This document shows, one piece after another, positions 6,868-13,916 of a stretch of DNA of 14,860 nucleotides. The DNA is from an uncultured Blautia sp. (GTDB taxonomy: Bacteria > Bacillota > Clostridia > Lachnospirales > Lachnospiraceae). Position 1 is the stretch's first letter. Each line of letters begins with the position of its first letter. The translations under genes and the position numbers were made by a program. Below the pieces are notes generated by a model that saw only the letters and a program-made list of their open reading frames with translations, searched no databases and was not told the origin of the DNA. Where the stretch lies: assembly GCA_945872375.1 (NCBI GenBank), contig CAMBYR010000024.1, positions 1-14,860 on the forward strand, given 5' to 3'.

Positions 6868-6900
6868 TCTCTGCGAAACAGAGAAAAATAGTCAGAGAAA
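6868..6900 (+). promoter_or_regulatory. Leader hairpin with a duplicated pairing partner
   Basis: TCTCTG (6868-6873) and CAGAGA (6879-6884) form a 6-bp hairpin with loop CGAAA, just after the expected transcription start. The octamer CAGAGAAA occurs twice, at 6879-6886 and 6893-6900, so TCTCTG could pair with either copy. This could be a small RNA switch, a protein site or chance. No match to a riboswitch I know was recognised. The rest of the 312-nt intergenic gap (6648-6959) is AT-rich and holds the two promoters plus a 12-bp palindrome CTTTTATAAAAG (6772-6783). Confidence 0.3.
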
Positions 6901-6959
6901 GTTTGTTGCTGTGAAGGTACTGAACAGTTACGAAAGTTTGATCTGGAAAGGATAATCAT

Positions 6960-7778
6960 ATGCTGAAGATCAGAAATTACATAAAAGTAAAAAGTATCGC
7001 TGAGGCTTATGAATTGAATCAGAAGAAAACGGCCTGTATTCTTGGCGGTATGGTATGGCTGAAAATGGGAAATCGAAATATTTCCACAGCGATTGATCTT
7101 TCCGGGCTTGGCCTGGATACGATTCAGGAAACAGAAGAGGAATTTATTATTGGATGTATGACTTCCCTGAGAACCCTGGAGACAAATCAGGCTCTTCATG
7201 AGTTTTCTCATGGGGCAGTCAAAGAAAGCCTTCGTCATATCGTAGGAGTACAGTTTCGCAATTGTGCTACAGTGGGAGGCAGTATTTATGGAAGATACGG
7301 ATTTTCGGATGTACTGACCATGCTGCTTGCCTTGGACACCTGGGCAGAATTTTATGAGGGAGGAAAGATTCCTCTTTCCGAGTTTGTGAACATGAAGAAA
7401 AACAGGGATGTCCTGGTAAATATCAGGATCAGAAAAACACCGGTATTTTGTTCCTATAGGAGTCAGAGAAATTCAGAGACCGATTTCCCGGTGCTTGCCT
7501 GCGCAGCATCGCTGTTGGGAGAGGAGACGAGAACGGTAATCGGTGCCAGACCGGGACGTGCCATGATCGTGGGCGATCCTTTGGGAATTCTGAAAAATTT
7601 CAGGGAAATGACAAATAAGCAGAGGGCGGCTGCCATTGCGTCCTATGCGGAATATGCAGCAGATCATGTTCCCACAGGCAGCAACATGCGCGCTTCTGCG
7701 GAATACAGAACAATGTTGGTAAAAGTTCTTGTCAGAAGAACATGGGAAGCAGTAGGAGGGATGAAGAATGAATATTAA
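6960..7778 (+). CDS. FAD-binding subunit of a xanthine dehydrogenase family molybdenum hydroxylase
   Basis: The 272-residue subunit carries the FAD-binding fold of the CoxM/XdhB family, shuttling electrons between the Fe-S subunit and the final acceptor. The first FAD loop reads ILGGMVWLKMG (about residues 27-37), where canonical members have AGGTDLLV. The second region, RNCATVGGSIYGRYGFSDVL (about 100-119), keeps the TVGG pyrophosphate-contact motif and the downstream D. The CO-dehydrogenase-type C-terminal domain follows (about 165-265). This variant is common in clostridial xanthine dehydrogenase relatives, from memory. It is slightly shorter than the usual 280-300 residues. The start follows AAAGGA at suitable spacing. 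It overlaps the 2Fe-2S gene by 11 nt and heads the operon. Confidence 0.9.
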   Translation: MLKIRNYIKVKSIAEAYELNQKKTACILGGMVWLKMGNRNISTAIDLSGLGLDTIQETEEEFIIGCMTSLRTLETNQALHEFSHGAVKESLRHIVGVQFRNCATVGGSIYGRYGFSDVLTMLLALDTWAEFYEGGKIPLSEFVNMKKNRDVLVNIRIRKTPVFCSYRSQRNSETDFPVLACAASLLGEETRTVIGARPGRAMIVGDPLGILKNFREMTNKQRAAAIASYAEYAADHVPTGSNMRASAEYRTMLVKVLVRRTWEAVGGMKNEY

Positions 7779-8244
7779 TTTCTGGCTCAATGGTGTCTGT
7801 ATCAACTGTGAGGCGGAGCCGGACATGATCCTTCTGGACCTTCTCAGAGAAAAGGGATGCTACAGTGTAAAAAGAGGGTGCGAGACTTCCAACTGCGGGC
7901 TCTGTACGGTCCTGATGGACGGAACCCCTGTTTTATCCTGCAGCATTCTGGCTGTCCGCGCAGAAGGGCACAAAATCACAACACTGGAAGGCATGCAGAA
8001 AGAAGCAGAAGAATTTGGAAGCTTTCTGGCAGATGAAGGAGCAGATCAGTGTGGATTCTGCAATCCCGGCTTTTTAATGAATGTGTTTGCCATGCTTCAG
8101 GAACTCAAGGATCCTTCCGAGGAAGATATTCTGGAGTATCTGGCAGGAAATCTCTGCCGCTGCACCGGATTTGCAGGACAGACAAGAAGTATTCTTAAAT
8201 TCCTTCAATACAAAAAAGAACAGAAGGAGGCAGACAACGCATGA
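7768..8244 (+). CDS. 2Fe-2S subunit of the molybdenum hydroxylase
   Basis: The 158-residue electron-transfer subunit has all eight cluster cysteines of the CoxS/XdhC-type family. The N-terminal plant-ferredoxin domain ligates one [2Fe-2S] cluster through C38, C43, C46 and C58 (CETSNCGLC, then a distal C). The C-terminal four-helix domain ligates the second through C95, C98, C130 and C132 (QCGFCNPG and CRCTG). QCGFCNPG differs from the commoner QCGFCTPG at one residue. It passes electrons from the molybdenum site to FAD. It starts within the end of the FAD-subunit gene behind GTAGGAGG and overlaps the Mo-subunit start by 4 nt, so the three chains are likely made in equal amounts. Confidence 0.95.
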   Translation: MNINFWLNGVCINCEAEPDMILLDLLREKGCYSVKRGCETSNCGLCTVLMDGTPVLSCSILAVRAEGHKITTLEGMQKEAEEFGSFLADEGADQCGFCNPGFLMNVFAMLQELKDPSEEDILEYLAGNLCRCTGFAGQTRSILKFLQYKKEQKEADNA

Positions 8245-10538
8245 AATATGTGAATCAGCCCGTTCGAAAAAGTGACTCCATGGCGCTGGTAACCGGAAAA
8301 CCGGTGTACACCGATGATATTTCGCCAAAGGATTGTCTGATTGTAAAAATTCTTCGAAGCCCTTACGCGAATGCATGGATCGAGGAGATTCGTACAGGAA
8401 CCGCACAGCAGACAAGCGGAATTGCCTGTGTCTATACGTATAAGGATGTACCTCAGAAACGGTTTACTCTGGCAGGACAGACATATCCGGAATTCAGCCC
8501 TTATGACAGACTGATCCTGGACCGCCATCTCCGGTTTGTGGGAGATGCGGTGGCAATCGTTGCCGGAGAGACGGAAGCTGCCGTGGATAAGGCACTCAAA
8601 AGAATCAAGGTAAAATATCGTGTGGAAGAACCGGTTCTGGATATTCATACAGCAAAGGACAATGCTGTTCTGGTACATCCGGAGGAAAACTGGGAGGCAA
8701 AGGTTTCGTTTGTCGGCGCAGACAACAAAAGAAATCTCTGCGCGTCTGGAAAAGAAGAAAAGGGTGATGTGGATGAAGTCCTTTCCAGATGTAAATATAC
8801 CGTAGATCGTGTTTATCATACAAAGGCAAATCAGCAGGCTATGATGGAAACCTTCCGGAGCTACTGCTATATTGATCATTTTGGAAGACTGAACGTGGTG
8901 TCTGCCACACAGATTCCTTTCCATGTACGGAGAATTCTGGGCACGGCGCTAGATATTCCTTCTTCCAAAGTGCGTGTCATCAAGCCCAGGATCGGCGGTG
9001 GATTTGGAGCAAAACAGACGGCGGTATCGGATGTTTATCCGGCCTTCGTTACCTGGATGACCAAAAAGCCTTCAAAACTGATTTACTCCCGTTATGAATC
9101 GCAGATCTGTTCTTCGCCCCGTCATGAGATGGAGATCCGTGTTCGCGCAGGTGCGGACGAAAACGGCATCATCAGGGCACTGGATGTTTATTCCCTGTCA
9201 AATACAGGGGCATATGGGGAGCATGGCCCTACGACAGTAGGATTGAGCGGTCATAAATCCATTGCTCTTTACCGCCATACGGAAGCGTATCGTTTTTCCT
9301 ATGACGTAGTTTATACAAACGTTCAGGCTGCCGGAGCTTACAGAGGCTATGGTGCTACACAGGGAATTTATGCGGTGGAGTCTGCTGTCAATGAGCTCGC
9401 TGCTGAAATGGGAATGGATCCTGTAACAGTTCGCGAAAAAAATATGCCTGTTGAGGGAGGCCCCATTCCGGGATATGGAGACTGCGGCGATATTGCACCA
9501 AGCTGTGCCATGGACCGCTGCATGGAGCGTGCTAAAGAAATGATGGACTGGGATGCCAAATATCCCTGCCGTGACATGGGAAATGGAAAGGTCCGCGGCG
9601 TGGGTGTGGCCATGGCCATGCAGGGCTCTTCCATTGGCGGCGTGGATGTAGGCGGAGCTGATCTGAAGCTGAATGAGGATGGCTCCTATACGCTGGGCCT
9701 TGGATGCAGTGATATGGGCACAGGATGCGATACGATCCTTGCGCAGATGGCTGCAGACTGCCTGAATACGCCAATGGAGAATATTGTGGTGTTTGGTGTC
9801 GATACTGATATTTCTCCCTATGATTCCGGTTCTTATGCTTCTGCAACCACCTATACTACAGGAAATGCAGTTATTCAGGCATGTGATTCGCTGATCGAAA
9901 AAATCAGGACTCTGGGAGCACAAATGCTGAATGTTGCTCCGGAAGAGACGGAATTTGACGGGGAAGCTGTGACAGCGGGGGAGAAAAAAGTATCTCTGAA
10001 AGAAATTGCGATTAAGGGAACCTGTGGAAACAGTCAGGAACTTCAGGTTACAAGAACCTTTTCTTCGCCTCTTTCTCCGCCTCCGTTTATGGTTGGGATG
10101 GCAGAGGTGGAGATTGACAGGGAAACAGGAAGTACCAGAGTCGTGGACTATGTGGCTGTGGTAGACTGTGGTACACCGGTCAATCCCAATCTGGCACGAG
10201 TACAGACAGAAGGAGGAATTGCGCAGGGAATCGGTATGGCTCTCTATGAGGATGTGCAGTACAGCCCGAAGGGAGCAGTTCGGAATAATTCCTTTATGCA
10301 GTATAAAATTCCTTCCAGGATGGATATTGGATCCATTCGTGTGGATTTCCGAAGCAGTTATGAAAAGAGCGGTCCTTTTGGAGCAAAATCCATAGGAGAA
10401 CTGGTGATCGACACACCGTGTCCGGCAATCATGAATGCCATTTACAATGCGTCAGGTGTGCGGATCCGGGAACTTCCCGCTACTCCGGAAAAGATTGCCA
10501 TGGGAATCCTGGAAAATGAAATGAAAGTGCAGAATTGA
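8241..10538 (+). CDS. Molybdopterin-binding catalytic subunit of the molybdenum hydroxylase (xanthine dehydrogenase-like)
   Basis: The 765-residue catalytic chain is of full family length. It shows the a/b hammerhead domain (about 15-125), then GGGFGAKQ (252-259) and AYRGYGATQ (366-374), whose arginine aligns with the substrate-contacting Arg of xanthine dehydrogenases (FRGFG). GPFGAKSIGE (711-720) places the catalytic glutamate at E720. The loop that usually reads GQG reads DMGTGCDT (491-498), so the Gln near the Mo equatorial ligand is replaced by Thr. Bound to molybdopterin cytosine dinucleotide, these enzymes hydroxylate purines, nicotinate or other heteroaromatics with water as oxygen source. 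The substrate here is not determined; a purine is the best guess. No UGA selenocysteine codon interrupts the frame. No XdhC-type maturation gene is nearby. AAGGAGG precedes the start. Confidence 0.94.
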   Translation: MKYVNQPVRKSDSMALVTGKPVYTDDISPKDCLIVKILRSPYANAWIEEIRTGTAQQTSGIACVYTYKDVPQKRFTLAGQTYPEFSPYDRLILDRHLRFVGDAVAIVAGETEAAVDKALKRIKVKYRVEEPVLDIHTAKDNAVLVHPEENWEAKVSFVGADNKRNLCASGKEEKGDVDEVLSRCKYTVDRVYHTKANQQAMMETFRSYCYIDHFGRLNVVSATQIPFHVRRILGTALDIPSSKVRVIKPRIGGGFGAKQTAVSDVYPAFVTWMTKKPSKLIYSRYESQICSSPRHEMEIRVRAGADENGIIRALDVYSLSNTGAYGEHGPTTVGLSGHKSIALYRHTEAYRFSYDVVYTNVQAAGAYRGYGATQGIYAVESAVNELAAEMGMDPVTVREKNMPVEGGPIPGYGDCGDIAPSCAMDRCMERAKEMMDWDAKYPCRDMGNGKVRGVGVAMAMQGSSIGGVDVGGADLKLNEDGSYTLGLGCSDMGTGCDTILAQMAADCLNTPMENIVVFGVDTDISPYDSGSYASATTYTTGNAVIQACDSLIEKIRTLGAQMLNVAPEETEFDGEAVTAGEKKVSLKEIAIKGTCGNSQELQVTRTFSSPLSPPPFMVGMAEVEIDRETGSTRVVDYVAVVDCGTPVNPNLARVQTEGGIAQGIGMALYEDVQYSPKGAVRNNSFMQYKIPSRMDIGSIRVDFRSSYEKSGPFGAKSIGELVIDTPCPAIMNAIYNASGVRIRELPATPEKIAMGILENEMKVQN

Positions 10539-10539
10539 T

Positions 10540-11595
10540 ATGTATGAAATAATGAGAGCCTGCGCAGGGCTGATCTGTCAGCTTCTGATCTATTTTATGA
10601 TGGGAAGCCTCCTTCTGAGGATTCTGAAGGTAAGGCAGGAAAACTTTCTTGCGCTGATATTTGGATTTATATTATATTTTACATGCTTTGAAGCGGCAGC
10701 CGTTCCTGCTACCCTTGCATGGGTGCCTCTGAAGGTATTTTCCTATGGATGGCTGGCGTTTCTGCTGGTGATCTGCCTTCTTTCTGTGATTTTCTGCAGT
10801 AAAAGATGGGCGGAGCATCTGAAAGAAGAAACCCATATCTGGGAGGAGCATTCCGGAATGCTCCTCCTCGGAGTTGTCGTGGTACTGGTTCAGGGCTTTG
10901 TGGTGTTTTTTTATAATGACAGTTACATGGATTCCGCATATTATGTGGGAGTGACCTCAACCTCCGTTTATACAGGGCAGATGTGGAGACAGAATCCCGA
11001 AACAGGAAGAACACTGACGACATTTCCTTATCGGTATGTGTTCTCCTCCTATCCTATCCATAATGCGGTCTGGAGTGTACTGCTGAACATTCATCCGCTG
11101 ATTCAGACAAAAATGATCATGTCTGTGGTTCATGTGCTGATTCAGAATATGATCGTATACATTACCGGAATTTTTCTTTTTGACAATGACAAAAAGAAGG
11201 CTGACCTGATGGTGTTTTTCGTATTTGTTATTCAGATCTTTTCTGATACGATGTATACGCAGGGTACCTTCTTTTTCACCAGAACATCGGAAGGAAAATC
11301 CTTCCTGGCAAATGCATTTGTGTTTATGGTTCTGATGTTCTGTGCCTGGTTCTGGAGAGAAGGCAGGCAATGTGTGTGGTGCGGAATGTTTCTGCTGGCC
11401 TTCAGCTCCATGGCTTTCGGAGGATCCGCCATGACGCTGGCGGCTGTGATGCCTGCGGCAATGCTGCCTGTGATCTGGATCAAAAAGAAATACGCCCATA
11501 TCCTGTACCTGGTTGTCTGTATGCTTCCGTTTTTGCTGTATTTTATACTTTATTATGGCGGAAGAGCCGGCGTGATCCCGCTGGCAGCATCATAG
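10540..11595 (+). CDS. Multi-pass membrane protein, N-terminal half of a GT-C/DUF6077-like protein
   Basis: A 351-residue membrane protein with about nine hydrophobic segments (roughly 7-28, 35-60, 66-87, 105-124, 185-212, 218-238, 252-270, 278-312 and 316-340). The long loop after helix 4 contains NDSYMDSAYYVG (124-135) and, further on, FPYRYVFSSYPIHNAVWSVL. This acidic first outside loop is what lipid-linked-sugar glycosyltransferases of GT-C fold carry, and the pattern recalls the DUF6077 group of Lachnospiraceae (from memory). The ATG lies 1 nt after the hydroxylase TGA with no good ribosome binding site, implying re-initiation. It ends at TAG 11593-11595. The next ORF continues in the same frame, so this may be one half of a split gene. 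Enzymatic activity is not shown. Confidence 0.7.
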   Translation: MYEIMRACAGLICQLLIYFMMGSLLLRILKVRQENFLALIFGFILYFTCFEAAAVPATLAWVPLKVFSYGWLAFLLVICLLSVIFCSKRWAEHLKEETHIWEEHSGMLLLGVVVVLVQGFVVFFYNDSYMDSAYYVGVTSTSVYTGQMWRQNPETGRTLTTFPYRYVFSSYPIHNAVWSVLLNIHPLIQTKMIMSVVHVLIQNMIVYITGIFLFDNDKKKADLMVFFVFVIQIFSDTMYTQGTFFFTRTSEGKSFLANAFVFMVLMFCAWFWREGRQCVWCGMFLLAFSSMAFGGSAMTLAAVMPAAMLPVIWIKKKYAHILYLVVCMLPFLLYFILYYGGRAGVIPLAAS

Positions 11596-11613
11596 AAAGA
11601 AGGAGGCAGAACG

Positions 11614-12543
11614 ATGACAGGTGTATCAATTGATGAACATGGCCTGACCTATGTCTTTATATGTCTGGAAAAATACTGGTCCGGATGCTGGTTTCCCTGG
11701 CTGTTTCTTTTTGGATGTGTGATTGGAAGAATATTTTACAAAAAAAAGACAGGGCGGATCTTCTGGGGATATCTTGTGACTTTGTGCCTGACAGTATATA
11801 ATCCACTTATTGTGAATCTTGTTTTGTCAGTGCTGAAATTCAACATGGAATATTACCGCTTTTTCTGGCTTCTTCCGGTGGTACCGGCTCTGGCCTATTA
11901 TCTGGTCACGATTTCTTACCTGCCGAAGTGGACAGGTGTGAAGGTCATTGTGGCATGTACCGGTGCGGTTCTGATCATGATCCTTGGCAATCCTATGGAT
12001 ACCGTAGCAGTGGATTACAAATTCATTGACAATCCCTACAAGGTACCGGACGACCTGGAAGAGGTCTGTGCTGCCATTCATCAGTATTCGTCCAAAGAAA
12101 ACCCCAGGGTGGTGCTTGATCTGGAACTGAATCTTTATGCCAGACAGTACGATCCTTCACTGAGAATGGTGCTCAGCAGAAATGCGGTGCTTTATCGAAG
12201 CGGTTCGACATCACTGAGTGTGGATACAAAATCAGACAGCTACAAACGGCAGAAGATACTGATGGATATTCTGTATTATCATGTGAATTTTGATATTACA
12301 AGATTCCGCACGGCATTGATGGAAACAAAAACCGATTTCTTTGTCGTACCGATTGAATACGAATTTAATGATTTTCTGGTGGAGTCCGGCTGTGTGGAAT
12401 GTGAAAGAACCAGAGAAAGGATCCTTTATCATTTTGACTGGGCGGCAGAATTGAAAAAAGAAGAGAAAAAGAACGAAGAACAGGCAGAAGAACGGGTTGT
12501 GGATTCGGATGTTGTTCCGATGGAGGAACAGCCTGTTCAGTAA
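11614..12543 (+). CDS. Membrane protein with C-terminal soluble domain, C-terminal half of the GT-C/DUF6077-like protein
   Basis: A 309-residue protein with about four hydrophobic segments (roughly 25-42, 48-73, 82-103, 109-125), then a soluble domain (about 130-280) and an acidic, lysine-rich tail (281-309). The segment MEYYRFFWLLPVVPALAYY (about 78-96) and the downstream KVPDDLEEVCAAI, then PRVVLDLELNLYARQYD, are the order expected in the second half of large GT-C-like membrane proteins, where the tail domain lies outside the membrane. The frame is the same as that of the preceding ORF; only TAG and six codons separate them. Yet the start has a perfect AGGAGG (11601-11606) at 7-nt spacing, so it is well made for independent translation. 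Without its partner it lacks the acidic first outside loop. Confidence 0.68.
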   Translation: MTGVSIDEHGLTYVFICLEKYWSGCWFPWLFLFGCVIGRIFYKKKTGRIFWGYLVTLCLTVYNPLIVNLVLSVLKFNMEYYRFFWLLPVVPALAYYLVTISYLPKWTGVKVIVACTGAVLIMILGNPMDTVAVDYKFIDNPYKVPDDLEEVCAAIHQYSSKENPRVVLDLELNLYARQYDPSLRMVLSRNAVLYRSGSTSLSVDTKSDSYKRQKILMDILYYHVNFDITRFRTALMETKTDFFVVPIEYEFNDFLVESGCVECERTRERILYHFDWAAELKKEEKKNEEQAEERVVDSDVVPMEEQPVQ

Positions 12544-12560
12544 AGAGATGAGGATACGGA

Positions 12561-13826
12561 ATGACAGGCAATAAGAAAAAAACGAATCCTGTGCTGGTTT
12601 TAATCGTTGTGATGATGTGCATTCTTCTCGGTGCATTTCTGAATAAATCATCGGCCGAGTACAGTACGGGATCAGAAGGTGTCAAGCCAAACACCATTGT
12701 TGCGGAAAAAACGAAAGATAAGACGGATACTGCAGAAAAGAATTCGTCTGAGGATACAGAAGAAAAGCTTTCTCCTGCCGAGGAGGAAGCACCTGAGCCT
12801 ACGGTGACTCCAACCCCGACACCTGCTCCGACTCCAACTCCGACTCCGGCGTTTGAGGCATCTCCGGAGGCATCGGTGGGGGTATGGACACCAAATGGCT
12901 CCAGATGGATGTTTTTGGTAAACGGAACGCCGTATTATGGCTGGCTTACTGATCTGGACGGAAAACGGTATTATATGGATCCGGATGGAAACATGCATGT
13001 CGGCTGGCTGGATGACGGAGGAAAACGGTACTACATGGATCTGGATGGAATCATGCAGACAGGAACGGTGACGATCGATGATGAGAAATACCAGTTTCTG
13101 GAGGATGGTTCCCTGAAAGGATATGAGGCCGGGGAAAATGCTTCGGAGGAGGTTTCTCCTGCACCCGAAGAGGCTTCTGATCAGGAAACACCTGTCCCGG
13201 AAGCACCGGCAGCAGAGCAGAAGATGGTTGCTCTGACCTTTGATGATGGCCCCAGTTCTTTTACCAACCGTCTTCTGGATTGTCTGGAGGCCAATAATGT
13301 AAAAGCAACCTTTTTTCTGGTAGGTACGGAGGCTTCGTATTTTACGGAAGAAGTAAAGCGTATTGCATCTCTGGGCTGTGAACTGGGAAATCATTCCAAT
13401 TCCCATACAGATTTCACAACACTGGATGCGGGCAGTATTCAAAACGAGATCAGTAAGGTGGATGAACTTGTTATGGAACTGACAGGGCAGACCACCACTG
13501 TGCTCAGGCCGCCCTATGGCTCTTATAACAGCACAGTTGCATCTCTGGTGAATCTGCCGATGATCCTGTGGTCTATTGATACGCTTGACTGGGAAACACA
13601 GGATGCACAGAAGATCGTCGATGCGGTCATGTCAGAGGTAAAGGACGGATCTGTCATTTTAATGCATGATCTGTTTCCTGAAACGGTGGACGCAATAGAG
13701 ATCCTGATCCCCAGATTAAAAGAAGAAGGATATACTATGATGACCATTCATGAGCTTGCTGCCGCGAAGGGTGTAGAGCTTCAGCCGGGAACAGCATACA
13801 GGTTTTTCGGTACGGAAGAAGAGTGA
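12561..13826 (+). CDS. Membrane-anchored polysaccharide deacetylase (CE4, NodB domain) with cell-wall-binding repeats
   Basis: The 421-residue exported enzyme has four parts. An N-terminal membrane anchor spans about 10-27. An acidic region leads into a Thr-Pro spacer (83-96). Two or three cell-wall/choline-binding-type repeats (about 115-190) show GWL, GKRYYMD and DG signatures at 20-residue periodicity. A NodB domain covers about 220-410. All CE4 motifs are intact: TFDDGP (226-231; D228 probable base, D229 metal), H278 and H282 (metal), RPPYG (316-320), LWSIDTLDW (336-344) and the late catalytic histidine in ILMHDL (H369). Such enzymes remove N- or O-acetyl groups from peptidoglycan, poly-N-acetylglucosamine or xylan; peptidoglycan is likeliest given the wall-binding repeats. 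It follows the membrane ORF by 17 nt and ends at a strong terminator. Confidence 0.93.
   Translation: MTGNKKKTNPVLVLIVVMMCILLGAFLNKSSAEYSTGSEGVKPNTIVAEKTKDKTDTAEKNSSEDTEEKLSPAEEEAPEPTVTPTPTPAPTPTPTPAFEASPEASVGVWTPNGSRWMFLVNGTPYYGWLTDLDGKRYYMDPDGNMHVGWLDDGGKRYYMDLDGIMQTGTVTIDDEKYQFLEDGSLKGYEAGENASEEVSPAPEEASDQETPVPEAPAAEQKMVALTFDDGPSSFTNRLLDCLEANNVKATFFLVGTEASYFTEEVKRIASLGCELGNHSNSHTDFTTLDAGSIQNEISKVDELVMELTGQTTTVLRPPYGSYNSTVASLVNLPMILWSIDTLDWETQDAQKIVDAVMSEVKDGSVILMHDLFPETVDAIEILIPRLKEEGYTMMTIHELAAAKGVELQPGTAYRFFGTEEE
12807..12848 (+). repeat. Thr-Pro spacer repeat in the deacetylase
   Basis: A run of ACT/CCA/CCG-type codons encodes alternating Thr-Pro with one Ala-Pro (residues 83-96). It forms an extended, wall-crossing spacer between membrane anchor and binding repeats. 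Its low complexity makes it prone to length change between strains. Confidence 0.8.
12960..13079 (+). repeat. Two 60-bp tandem repeats encoding cell-wall-binding modules
   Basis: Two near-identical units with an exact 60-bp period start at 12960 and 13020; both begin GGAAAACGGTA and encode GKRYYMD followed by DG. They correspond to two 20-residue cell-wall-binding repeats. The few differences are mostly silent or conservative, suggesting fairly recent duplication or selection on sequence. Confidence 0.85.
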
Positions 13827-13856
13827 CTTTGTACAAAAAAACAGTACATAAAAACA

Positions 13857-13903
13857 AGACCTCAAAATCATCTGATCAGATGAATTCTGAGGTCTGTTTT
13901 TTT
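13857..13903. terminator. Strong bidirectional terminator between convergent genes
   Basis: Outer arms AGACCTCA (13857-13864) and TGAGGTCT (13888-13895) enclose a perfect 16-bp palindrome TCATCTGATCAGATGA (13868-13883), forming a long hairpin with a small internal bulge. On the plus strand it is followed by GTTTTTTT (13896-13903). On the minus strand the exit reads TTGTTTTTATG, also U-rich. It ends the hydroxylase-envelope operon and the convergent SH3 gene. Confidence 0.93.
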
Positions 13904-13916
13904 CTGTGTGTATTTT

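Noticed and set aside
9198..9923. 241-codon minus-strand frame inside the Mo-subunit gene
   Set aside because: Antisense shadow of a strongly conserved catalytic gene; composition is not protein-like and there is no ribosome binding site.
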